Notes under the pieces: generated by a model
The model's database searches: none
The model's input: only the letters and a program-made list of their open reading frames with translations
Told to the model about the DNA's origin: nothing
Source of the DNA: Acanthaster planci
Taxonomy: Eukaryota; Echinodermata; Asteroidea; Valvatida; Acanthasteridae
DNA length: 64,000 nucleotides
Assembly: GCF_001949145.1 (NCBI RefSeq)
Contig: NW_019091431.1
Span: forward strand, 1,411,426-1,475,425
Direction of reading: 5' to 3'
Made by a program: the position numbers and the translations under genes
Shown: one piece after another, positions 12,046-24,079 of the stretch
How positions within the stretch are numbered: position 1 is the first letter of the stretch
Layout of the letters: every line of letters starts with the position of its first letter

Positions 12046-12083
12046 AAAAGGGTTTAATTCTGAGAAATTGTACATTCAGATGG
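12046..12083 (+). repeat. 38-bp exact dispersed repeat, copy 2
   Basis: Second exact copy of the 38-bp segment at 10133-10170, about 1.9 kb downstream and probably within the IFT80 3' UTR. Confidence 0.85.
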
Positions 12084-12417
12084 CAATCCAGTGTCTTGGT
12101 AAAAAAAAGGGGGTGTAATAATAAATGATTAAAAGAAAGTCACTTCAACAATCTCCAGTCTGACTTCAACATATCGTCAGTGTTTTCAGGAATTGACAAA
12201 AAAACTCAAAATCTTGCCAAATGGACAATCTGAGATGAATGCTTTCAAAATACCAGCCTTTTCAATACGCATTTTCGATCACTTTTATGTTACAGATTGC
12301 GAAATTTTTTACAAAGTTATGAAATGTAAGACTTGGCAAATGTTAATCTATACTTAGTTGCAGATATAGTATCTTAATTATAGATTAATTCATTAATAAA
12401 AGCTAATAAATTTTTTT

Positions 12418-12832
12418 TTCACTTTGTGAAAGCAGAAAAACACAGAGGTCTTTTTTTTTCCTACTGCATCATACACACTTTTGTCATTTCGTGAAAAAAA
12501 CACCTGCTGGAAGAAAATTGCTAAATTCCATCAGATTTCAACAGGCGCAGGTGTTCATGTACAACGTTGTTCTCATGCATGGGTACACACAAAGACTCAT
12601 GCAGGGAGTGTGTATATTGTCTTTAGTTTTGCCCTGCTAACTACGTGACTTTTTGTCACTTCCTGAAAACAGACAAACGCAGAGACCAAGCTTGTTGTTA
12701 GTGATTTGTTAACAGTTACGAGGAAATTCTGCTAGTTTGTTCTTTGGATTGAAGGAAGTAAAATGGCCCAAAAAACCCCCAGATCGAAAAATTGTCGTTT
12801 GTCTGGGCTTTTGTCACTTCGTGAAAACACCG
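12418..12832 (+). repeat. Recurrent TTTTGTCACTTCGTGAAAA motif in IFT80 3' UTR
   Basis: Four close variants of this 19-base word occur within about 410 bp, near 12418, 12480, 12650 and 12812. The core TCACTTCGTGA is a small inverted repeat. Surrounding bases such as AAACACAGAGG/AAACGCAGAGACC also recur, so this is a dispersed, decayed repeat array. Confidence 0.55.
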
Positions 12833-13299
12833 GCGACCCAGCCAGTTGCCATTTCAGATACAACGTAGGCTACTTCTTGGTATTGTAAACTACTTTTTTT
12901 CCCGTCTAGTGTGTGAAACTGTTTGATCAGTTGCGTGTAAACCTACAGTTATTTGTAAAATATGTAAATAGTGTAAGACTATTGGTCTTGGAAATCTGTA
13001 CTTTTTTTAATAAGTGCAACATGTGATGGCAAGTTTGTCAGAGCATTAAAAACTGTCCCAATGAATGAAACAGCCGCGTTTGTTATTGTGTATTATATTG
13101 TTTTAGTTTTAAAATGTTAACAGTTCCTTCAAATTTGTCACAAACCCTTTCTATGAGATGCAAACAGAATCTAGTACTGCCCTATACTGGGCATAAATTC
13201 GCCCGTCAAAATATAGCTGGTAGCTTAAAACTAGATAGTGGTTCAAAAGTTACTGATGGTCTTAAGCTATGGTAGTCTTAAATAGGGGAAAGGGGTGAA

Positions 13300-15080
13300 A
13301 AATGAAAAAACATAAAGGGTTAACCTTGCAATTTTATGAATATTTAACCCCCAAATAAATTGTCTCCAAATCTTCCAAATGGCTCAGTCTGGGGAAATTC
13401 TTTAAGTTATGATAATGGAAAATCACATTTTTAAAAGTGGGAGAAAATTTAAAAGTTTTACATGGGTTAGCCTTGGCATTTCATTAAAATTTGGCCAGAC
13501 ATGAATTGTCTTCAAATCTTTCCAAATTGCTCATTTAAGGAAGATTGAACAAATTATGATAATTTCAGGTGAGCATTTTATAGTTTGAATGGAAAAATTC
13601 ATGTTTTAAAATAAGGGGAAAATGTGTGAAAATTTGAAAATTCTGCAAGGGGTTCACCTTGGAATTTTATTACAATTTGGCAAAAAATGAATTATCTTCA
13701 AGTCTTTCCCAGTGGCTCATTGAAAGAAACTGGAGCGAATTTGACCATTTCAGGTTATTATTATATGAATGGAAAAATTAGAATTTACCATTTGGGACAA
13801 TGGGTAAAAATTAAAAAATCCTGCAATGGGTTAACCTTGCAATTTCATTAAAATTTGACCAAAAATGAATTGTCATCAAAATGTTTTCCAATGGCTAGGA
13901 GGAAAAAATTGAACAAATGTTGCAATTTCAGGTTATTATATTATGGTTAAAATGGGAAAAATTCATATTTTAATTTTGTGTAAAATTGGTAAAAATTTAC
14001 AAATTCTGTAAGGGGTTAACCTTGCAATTTTATCAAAATTTGGCCAAATAATAAATTGTCTTTAAATCTTTCCATATGGCTCAGTGAAAGAAAATGGAAC
14101 AAATTTGACAATTTCATGTGATTATTTAATGGTTTGAAAGGAAAAATTAAAATCCTAAAATTTGGGGAAAATTAAAAACCGTGGAATTTTATTAAGATTT
14201 GGTCCAAAATGATTGGTTTGAAATCTTTCTATATGGATAGGTCAAGGAAGATTGAACAAAGTATGATAGTTTCGGGTGAGCATTTTATAGTTTGAATGGA
14301 AAAATTGATGTTTTGAAATAAGGGAAAAATGTGTGAAATTAAAATTTTGCAAGGAATTTTATTAACCTTCGAATTTTAATAAATTTGGCAAAAAATGAAT
14401 AGTCTTCAAATCTTTCTAAATGGCCCATTGAAAGAAAAATAGAATAAATTTGACGACTTCAGGTGATTATTTTATGACTGGAAAAAAATTTGAATTTACA
14501 ATCAGGTACAATGGATAAAAATAAAAAAAATCCTGCAATGGGTTAACCTTGCAATTTCATTAAAATTTGGCCCAAAAAGTGAGTTGTCATCATTTTTGTT
14601 CAAATTGCTAAGAGAAGAAAATTTGAACAAATTTCACAATTTCAGTTTATTATATTATGGTTAAAATGGGAAAAATCAGATTTTAATGTTAGGGCAAAAT
14701 TGTTGAAACTTAACAAATTCTGCAAGGGGTTAACTTTGCAGGTTTGTTAACACAGGGGAAAAATTGTTTTCAAAACTTTCGGAAAGGCTTAGTGAAAGAA
14801 AATGGAACAAATTTCGCAATTTGAGGCAGTTATTTTATGGTTTGAACAGAAAAATTAAGAGTCGAATTTGGGGGAAAATTTGGTGAAATTTAAAAAATTC
14901 TGCAAGGGGTTAACCTTGCAGTTTTATTAAAATTTGCCCCCCAAAATCATTTGTTTTCAAATCTTTCCAAATGGATCAGCGAAAAGAAGATTATCAAATT
15001 GCAATGGGCTACGTTGCAATTTTATTAGAATTTGCCTCATGATGATTTTTTTCATCAAATTTTTCCGAATAGCTCAGCGT
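13300..15080. repeat. Degenerate AT-rich tandem repeat, about 11 units
   Basis: A unit of roughly 100-190 bp recurs. Its landmarks are GGGGTTAACCTTGCAATTTT, a block of the type TTGTCTTCAAATCTTTCC, the words AATGGCTCA and GAACAAATTTGACAATTTCA, and a long AAAATT stretch. The GGTTAACC landmark or its relic appears near 13318, 13464, 13643, 13829, 14013, 14175, 14360, 14541, 14727, 14909 and 15006. Divergence between units is substantial, which points to an old satellite-like array. Confidence 0.85.
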
Positions 15081-16700
15081 GAAAACATTCAGGGAGATTT
15101 ACTTGACTATCGCCCGTCGAAGTGTAAGGGCGCCCTCTAAATTTTTGATGGCTTGTTTTCTTTTATGCAAATAAAAAATTGGGGGCAAAAATTTATCCCA
15201 CAAACTTTCAACAGTCAACGATAGGGGGCGGGCAGCTTCCGGGATGATTGCACAGTCCATAAGTTTTGTAAAAATCTTCATTTTCGCGGTCGGCATGAAC
15301 ACTACTGACGTTTAACGCGCGGCAAAGGGGCAACTTTACCCTTTGCGCGATTCAATAATGTACAGAAGTTCCCGGATGTCCGACGTTACGACGAAGGACG
15401 TTACTCACATAGTCTGGTTGTTCTAGTCATTGTATCCAGACAAAAGCACTGTACATTTTGATGTCAGCTTTTGTCCACAAAAATAGAGTAAGCGGATATG
15501 TCATCAACAAAGTTTCCTTGCTTCTCCGGGCCATATCTTAACTTCTATTACAACCTGATGATGAAGGAATGTCACAAAATTACCATGGACATATTCACCA
15601 AATATCGAAACAACAATACGCACAGCGAATATCCGAGGAGCATAAGCTTCACTCAGTTTTGAAGCATTTTGCACCCTTCCATTCTTTCAAGATTTTGCAC
15701 TTGATATTCGCGTTGTTCGTTCAAATTTGCAGTTGTCATTAACCTCCACGCCTCGCCGGACAAAAATACTGTGCCAGTGTTTCTGCGCGACAAAAATATA
15801 GTACCGTATTAATTTGGAATGCTTGACCACTTAAAGAATACCAAACTACGCATTTTCGCTACAAATGCTATAGTTTCAAAGTAAGATTTTGTAGAAATTT
15901 GTTGACCTGAAAAATCACACAACAGTCATTAAAGCGAGATAATATTGGAGTTGTCTTTGTGGTTCGGCGCTTCTTCATTATGCGCGCAACAAACAAGTGC
16001 GTGAATGATAATAAAGCGCACTTTTCAGTCGGCCATATTTTACCACTGGAAGGGAAATGTTGTTCCAAAAACTGTAAGTATTCATCCACTTTTCCTTTAC
16101 ATGTTACACTTATTCTTGCATCTTATTCTGAAGCTCCTTGGTTCCCCAAGTCGGCTGTTGGTCGTAGTTTCTGTTAGTTTTGTTATGTTGGTTTATACTA
16201 CATGTAATTTAAATGGAAGGTTTCTCTTTGTTCGAACTTCGAGCAGAAAAGTCAGCAGACATGGCAGACATTGGAAAATGCTATTGGCCTTAGGCATTTG
16301 CCTAGTCAAGGACCATTTGAAGCCACCTGGTTGATCATTTCCCATAGTAAATAGTGTTTTACTTTGTTCATAGGCTTACTCCAGCTTGAGCGCCACTGAA
16401 GCCAAGTGACCCAAATGCAGGAAAACCAACGCAAGACGTTCGGCGAGCAGTGATAGGCGTAAATATTCACAAACACAGTTCTGTTCTTGGCCTTTGCATG
16501 AGACTGCTGCTCTCAACTCTCTTAACCACTGAAGCGAATACTGTCGCGTATTCATCACGGGCAAGAACATTGTACGAGGATGGACAACTACAGCCGTTGG
16601 CTGTCGACTGAGGCTTCATTTTGGTAAGATTTTCTTTTGTAACAAATTCATCTTCACATTACTCCTCAAGGCCTACCTCTCCTCCCCCAAAAGGAACCAG
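15081..16700. other. Intergenic sequence without recognised genes
   Basis: No exon or conserved protein block was recognised. The part at 15100-15420 is CpG-richer than its surroundings and contains a hairpin-like inverted repeat, CGCG..CAAAGGG mirrored by CCCTTTGCGCG, at about 15315-15349. Short ORFs here look random. Confidence 0.5.
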
Positions 16701-19700
16701 ATAATAGGGTATTTGTCACTCACTTTTCACAGTATGGCAGTGTTCGGTATGTGAGTATAAAAGTTACGTTTTGGTAACCTCAAGATAACTACGAGATAAA
16801 AATCTCTTAGTATCTCTTTTCAACCATTGTTTTCCAAATTTAACCAATACAACTGTTTCACTACTCCAGCCCCCTTTTCTAGACTTGGTTCATTCTGAAT
16901 AATCTCTTATCAAACACAAACAATACAACTCAACACTCCAAAAAAGAACAAGCATGACCACCTTCTTTCAAGTTTCCATACTCCAATATAAGGTGTCTTT
17001 AATGTGGCACTGATTTTTTATTACTTGACCACAGCAGCAAGACAAACAAAGACAAAGCGCATTTCTTATTTACTTGGTTTTGTTAATTGGCAAACATTCA
17101 ACGTGGAGTCATAATATAAGCACCACCTCTCTTTCCAAGCAAGCATGACATGCACGCAGCATAGCAGGAAACGTTACACGCTTCCGGAAAGCAGGTTCAT
17201 TCCATTCCATTCCGTTCCTTTAAACACTTGATACAATATATAATTTTTTTTTCATTACACTAATTTGTACATACTTTTTAATCTGCTGCTTGCTGCAATT
17301 TTGGGTTCCTCTTTCAGAGTCAATTATGTGAGTGAGCATGCTTAACGCTTAGGGAAAGGGAGACCCTTTGGATCACTGATCTCGGTCAGGCATCAGATGA
17401 GATCAAACTTTCAAGCATGAGGTTATTCTAAACCCTGTTCCTAAAGACTACAACAGTATCCCAATCTCCATCTCAACTTAAGCCTCTCGGTGTTGTGTGA
17501 TCAGATTCTACTTGCCCCTGATGATGTTCTTTTTTTTCCTGCAGATGCATTCACTCCAGACTATTTGCTGAAAGAAAGATTCCAAGTCAAGTAAAAAAAA
17601 AAATTCAAATCAGTCTTACTGTACAGCAAACACGACTGTTGCCTCCTTTTCCTTCCGAAACTGCAATATATTAATAAAATTGTTCTCCAAAGTCATCCCT
17701 TTCCCTTAACGTTTTAGAGTTTACAATTTCTGATTATTATTATTATTTAAAGAAACAAGAGAAACACTTCCTTTATACTAAAAAAAGAATTCAAAAACAT
17801 TTGTTGTAGCCAAGCCGGAAAATTGGGGAGGGTTTAGTGTAAGCCTTGGTTGCATTTCAGGTATTCTGGCACAAAAATGCTGGGATATTTCATACAGATA
17901 TAGTACTGTTAAGAGTCACCTAGGGAAAAGCAAGTCACATACATGTTGCTGATAATGGAAGAGACACAACATACACATTTATGTCATTTTGGTTCGTTCT
18001 GAAATACCAGGTTCTTATCTACATACGAACAGCAACATACGAGTGAACTTACTTCCTAGAATTAAAAATATATTGATAATATGGTTCAGTTCAGACAGGA
18101 GTGCTCTCCCTGAAAATGAGGGTAACACTAATTGGCAAAATTGGCTTCGCAGGGCACAGTATAGGTGCAGACGCATTAGAGCATTTTTGGCAAAGCGGCA
18201 AAGCACCTGCTTGGCAATCATCATTTCTAATGGATTCTGAATTTGGGATGAAATCCTCAAAGAAATAATGAAAAACTGATAAGAATAAGCCTTGATTTGA
18301 TCAATTGTTCTTGACGGTTTGTTATTGCATTTCTGTTCTAGGAATACACTCACAGACAGCATTCCTATCTCAACACCATCTTCCTGCGTTGCTAAACCAA
18401 GTAAATTCAAATTGTTAGTCAGTATGAAAACTCCACACAATATTGATTATAAGGGCAAGAAAGTAATGCACTTGGAATTTGCTTATGTGGGAAATAAACT
18501 CCAAGCACAATTTCTGACAAAATTACTCCACTTAGAGTCACACAAATTGACAGCTAAAACGACACAACACCAAGTCCTCTCCCATAACTGATCCTCTTCC
18601 CATAACAAATTCCACATTTTGTTGAACAAGTAGTCCACTTCTATCTGTGTATGTGTCGTATGTTAAACTTTATAATTGTGAAGCTACGTGGCTAATCCCT
18701 AACTTTACTTTTTTTTTTTTAAATGTGACACTTTCAGCTGGTTTTCTCGGATATTCCTGAAAATATGAGTCAAAAATAACACCTCAAAACAAAAACACAT
18801 GTAAGAGAAGGATCCCATCAGTGGGCTATGCACTATTTCTAAAACTTTTAAGTTTACAAGAGAAATATGGATATAATTTTCGCATGGAATTTTCATTTTT
18901 TTTATTCCATTGTTAATGGTTAAAATAACTGCTTTTGTGTAGACCAACGTTCACTTTCCGAGGGATTTTTATGGAGTAGAGCCAGCTGAAACTGCCACTG
19001 AGTTGCACACCTACAAAAACTTACACTACGATCACTGGGTGAAAATCTCTCAGATTAAAACATCAAAACTTATACATGTCATCAAACTATTAACAAAAGA
19101 GAAAAATGGAAATCTTACAGAACAAATAAAGAAATCTGATGAAATCACAAAAAATGTAATTGCCTCTCCATAAAATGCAGACAGGCCTTGTACAAACCAT
19201 GAGATATGAGAGGAAACCAATGCATGAATGGAAGTAAACATGAAAAAGAAAAAATACTTACACACTTAATTCAAAACGTTTTCTAAAAAGAATATAAACT
19301 TACAGTATTAAGAATCTTACTTAAAATAGACTGCATCTATGGACAAAAAATTCTTATTCTTAATATTTCATTTCAGAAAACTGATCATTTCAGTTAATAT
19401 CTTTCAAAGTTGGTAGTACTTTAAAAAAAAGTAATGTACAACATCTACTGTATATATTCTATTTATAAATCATGAACAACCATGATTGAAAAAAAAGTCG
19501 AAGATGAAAGAACCATTTCACAAGTTTGCCCATACAAATGATGAATCTCAAGACTTGCAATGTAGACAATTGAAGACGAATTTGAAAAACATTTTGTCTT
19601 CGCTTCTGTGTTGGTAAAATGTACAAAAATCTGTATCTTCCACATACAAGTAAAAACAAAAATTCTAGTTTGAAAATGTACAGTTTTTCACCAGCAACTG

Positions 19701-22700
19701 TGATAGGATATTTCTATGTTGTAATGTCAGAGTTCCATTTAAAAGTATTCAGAAAATTTTCAGAAGAAAACCGAGGTGACAAAAAATGAAACTTTTCACA
19801 CTCAAAATGCAAACGCCAAGTGAAAGATTTCCACTCAGTCTTCTCCTTGTGAAATGGTTCTGTTCTTGTTATTTCTCTAGTTTCTACGTAATGCTATGAG
19901 TTGTTTCAAAACACTTTTTACTGCGTAACTACATAATCACATGCACAATATAGTTATTCACAGCTGTAAGTTTCATCCTAAAAGCTTTTCATCCAACATG
20001 TACAAAGGTTGACTCTGTCTACCTTACACTTCCAGCAAAATTTACCAAGTCTGCCCAGACTAAAAGGGAAAAAGGATTTGAAAGGTGACTGTAATACACA
20101 CACACAGTATCTCCAGTAATTCCTTGAGCTCAAGTAAGTTTTGTGGATTCGTGAAATGATTTCTATTTCTGATTTAATATTTCCTGCTCTGATAGTTCAA
20201 AATCAAGATTGACAAAGAACAGTGTCCCAGACATTAGCCATCTTGATATGCACGTGCGCGATGCAGGTTGCTGTAAGCGCAGCAATGTTAGTTTTCAAAC
20301 AAAGGAAAGTAAAAATGGTTGACGGTTTTAGGTGTCAGTTCCAAGCTATCTGTGACCAGCACATGTTCAATACAAGCAGAAACCAGTCTTCAAGCAAACG
20401 CTGCTCATTATGTCAACATGGATAATCACAACAGCATTTACAGGTCACACCATCCCTGGGGAAAAAAAGTCTCTTTTCCTTGTGAAGTAGATCCCAAACG
20501 GTTGGCTTGGCAGGAGAAATGATTTTCCTTCACTTCTCACTATTGGCACAATAACAGGGTTCATTTACAATGCATTACAAAACACCTACAGCTTTGCTCC
20601 ATATTTTTGTACACGAAGCTTTCATTACCACTACGAAGCAATTTTTTTAATATAGATTAAGCATCACTGCTTTTTTTACACATAAAAAAGCAGAAGATAA
20701 CCATTTAACAGGCTACAATAATTTCCGACAACATCTAACTAACTTTTTGCCATCTTTTACCGCAAGCGTTTAATCTGATTTTTTTTTTTGGTACAGGCAC
20801 TGCTAATAGAGTTGCGACTTTTTTCTTTCTTTTTCCTTTTTTTTCTTCTTTTAGTAACAAAGCAACTTTTGAAGGCTCTAGCTCGCAATACATGGATACC
20901 ATTACAAAAATCCAGTGTATATCTTTGGTGAAATGTCCGAGTTTTTCACAAAAAGGAAAACGCGGAAACCCTGGTATTTCTTTTTTACATCACCATGACA
21001 ACCAACAAAATAGCTAATGTGCTAGTACCTAACACACTGTTGGTTTCTTGTGTGTGATTTTTTTTGTACAAAAAAGACACACACTTTTTAGTATAAGTAA
21101 TCTTGAAACACTTGTTGCTATTTTTGTATAATCTTACAATACTTTGGCAAAAAGGTCCAGTTACGTTAGGATTGTCGGCACCCTGTATTCTTTATTGTTA
21201 TAACATTATAAGAATTAACCACACCTAGTATTTTCGTCAGATGTTTTACAAATTATTGTCTAAAATTGAATAAACAATGGCACACACTTGTTTTCTTCCT
21301 TCAAAAACAAAAAGAAGACGGCACCAAGATTTGTAAAAGACACTACGTTGATACTGACTATTAATACCATTGATCAAGACATTACTCAAAAAGACCGACA
21401 AAAACCAAAATAAGATAGTTGTCTAAACGTATTGTTAACCTCACACTTTATATACAAAAACATGTTTAAGTACATTATATAGGCATGACTCGACACGTCA
21501 TATGGTTTTTATATAACTACAAATCACTAAACTTTGAGATGGATATATTCATCTCGATTTAAAAGAGAGATAGAGTAAGTTTTCCTCTTTTAGGGAGCTA
21601 AGCTCCATTAATCCTTATAATTTATACTTTTTTGTCAAGCATGTTCGCATGACAAGCGTTGAAGCAGTAACCCCTACAAATCTTCAACCAGATCTGTTTC
21701 AACAGCAAATCTGTTAAGAGTTACAACAATTTTGATTTCTCTCCCACTGAAATTTCATAAGGACCATTCTCCTTGTCTCAAGCTTAGCCCTTCACACCTC
21801 ATTTAGCATTCACATTTCCTGATCTACTTTGCAGCTTTTACTGAAGCTTTTTGCTTATAAATTCAGGGCTACAAGGAGGTAAAAATCAAAGAAAGAAATA
21901 GCATTTGACAAAAAGCAAACTCTGAACAGAAACATGACAACAAAAAAGCTAACAAAACATCAGTTACAGTGATCTGCCTTCCTTCTTTCAGAACTGAAAG
22001 AAGGAATTTAAGAAATTAAAGATAAAAATTTGAGTTCCATGTCAAGTCTTGGCATGAATGTCATGTGACAGTATTATTCAACCTCAAAGCAGCAGGCTTG
22101 TAAGGGGGGGGGGCTTATACACAGTGTGTCACGTGGTACTACAGACTGCTAGATGCTGCCAGTCACTTCAAACCCCATTTTTCCCAACCTTATCAATGAC
22201 TGTCTTTCTGATCTGTACATTATCATTTCAGCTGCACAAACTACCAATGGCTTGTTTTGCCAACTTGAATGATTATCATTTCTTCAAGACCTCTTGATTA
22301 ACACTTGAGAGAGAGAGAGGAAAAAAAACCACAACAGCCTAACAACCTGTAGTGAACATTTCCCTGTGGCACCCCTCTGTACAGACAAATAACATATAAG
22401 AGCGTCGGCATTATGGCATGCATTCAAGCAAAATGAGCGTTCAGATCATTCATGTAGCCAGCGGCAATGGTATAAAATCAACACATCCACTAATAAAGCA
22501 TTCATTAATATAAGATGGAAGGGAAGATAAACCACCAAGAAGAAAAACAGCCCAGAAAGCATTTTTTTTTTGTCCTCACTGATCAGACAATTGGGATAGG
22601 GGAAAAAAGCAAAGGGGTTAACCTTCGCATTCACGCAGTGAAGATTGGTAGGGACTGTATCAGGCTGGTCAACCTGCAAAAGATTCTAGCATAAGATCAT

Positions 22701-23876
22701 TCAAAGCAATGTTTCTACACTTACATGAAAAAGGATGTTTTTGTAACATTCCTTTATTTGAGATTTGTTCTGGGTGTGTGTTCTGACATTGCCAATCCAC
22801 TGCATTTGTCTGTAAGCGCACCCCAATTTTCCCCTTCCAATCATCCGTTCACACCTACCGTTCTTTGTCTAATTTGTAAGCTGATCATGACTCTATGAAA
22901 TCAACACAAAAAATATCCACAGGTTTCAGATGGTATTTACAAGGTGCTTCTTCAAAAGTATTTCCACACTCAAGCAAAAATATTAACACCTTCCAACACC
23001 TACCGGTAACTACTACACAACAGCAAGCAGAGGGCCCCACATAAAACTCAGTAAAAAGTTGTGATGTTTATTTCAGTTGAAGCAGACAGAAAGCACCATT
23101 AAGTATTTTGGAATATTTCTCAAAGTATTTTCCCCATTCACAGGTTTCATGTGCAAGATTTCATCAAGGTACATTTAGGATATAAAAAGCAATCTAGAAT
23201 TGAAAAAAAAACCAAAAAACAAACTGACAAATCTTTTGTCATCAGTTGACTTTCTGAAATACGTCAGTTAAAGTTCCAACATTTACATGCATCAAATTTT
23301 AATAACTTTCGTCTTGTGTTTTGGCACATTATCTTGTAAGGGTTCTCAAAGTCATCAATTATTACTCAGGTACATTCCCATGTTTACAAATAAGCAACAG
23401 CGGCAACCATCCCAACCTTGTGGATATTTTTCTCTTTTAACTTATGCACAATGACATCCTCATGCAGGCTGTACATAATTCAGCCCCCTCCGTTCGTCGC
23501 CGTTGTGTATGTGCATATGCATGTCGTGATATTCATGATGTGCAAACAGGACAGTCTCTCCAGCTCAATACAAAAAAAAAATATGCTTAATGTAATCAGA
23601 AACTCAATGATACCAGTACAAGAAAATGAAATGGACCAAAAAATGCTCTCTATATAAATGGTTAAAGACACTAAGATGTACATGTAAGCATATAGATAAT
23701 ACAAGAGTAGTCAGGAAAAAAAGTGAATTTTCTGAGGCTGGTTCCGAGCTGGGTGGTGAGGGGGCCTAATTATATAGCGCCAGCAAAAAGAGGGAGGGGG
23801 ATTGTGCAGGCAAAACAGGCAGGCAGGCAGGCAAAGAGAGAACAGCCCCTTTTTTTTTGGATATGTCTCCTTTGCT
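16701..23876 (-). other. Probable long 3' UTR and downstream flank of the MBNL gene
   Basis: About 7 kb of AT-rich sequence with no coding exon on either strand, beginning directly after the stop codon of the distal MBNL terminal exon. Minus-strand AATAAA signals occur at 23876-23881, 22753-22758, 21191-21196 and 17017-17022. Long 3' UTRs are usual for MBNL genes; the extent here is inferred and cannot be fixed without transcript data. Confidence 0.45.
23808..23836. repeat. AGGC microsatellite
   Basis: Short tandem AGGC tetranucleotide run just downstream of the distal MBNL stop codon. Confidence 0.7.
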
Positions 23877-23881
23877 TTATT
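23876..23881 (-). promoter_or_regulatory. MBNL: AATAAA overlapping the stop codon of the distal terminal exon
   Basis: The minus strand reads CAA TAA AGC, so the TAA stop at 23877-23879 is embedded in a perfect AATAAA hexamer. Use as a real poly(A) signal would give an almost UTR-less message. This is only a motif match. Confidence 0.3.
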
Positions 23882-24079
23882 GAGCAGCCATGGTAGCAAC
23901 AGCCAGAGTAGAGCATGAAGCAACCATTGTCGTAGCAACGGTGGAACTAGCATTGACAGCGGAGGCAGTGGCGATGGCATTGGAGGAGTTGTGGTAGTAT
24001 TTGCAATTGGCTCGTGCACATTTGCCCTTGATGGCATCACGACACAGCGTCACTTTACCCTCAATGATCTCTACTTGGT
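23877..24079 (-). CDS. MBNL: Sixth CCCH zinc finger, distal alternative terminal exon
   Basis: Phase 1 acceptor (CCCGAACAG), stop TAA at 23877-23879, 203 nt. It encodes [18 protein letters not shown], then [12 protein letters not shown] (Cx7Cx4Cx3H) and a 37-residue Ala/Thr/Ser-rich tail. The first about 30 residues parallel the proximal exon; the tails are unrelated. The upstream AG-free tract is 110 nt (24082-24191). It is probably used when the proximal terminal exon is skipped. Confidence 0.82.

Larger units (their letters stand above)
11430..13110 (+). other. IFT80: IFT80 3' UTR and 3' end region
   Basis: No coding potential. Candidate poly(A) signals are AATAAA at 12120-12125, 12395-12400 and 12405-12410, and ATTAAA near 13046, the last followed by a GT-rich stretch typical of a downstream element. 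The actual cleavage site cannot be chosen by eye. Confidence 0.6.

Noticed and set aside
18015-18440. 141-codon minus-strand ORF in the probable MBNL 3' region
   Set aside because: No homologue recognised and lies in AT-rich UTR-like sequence.
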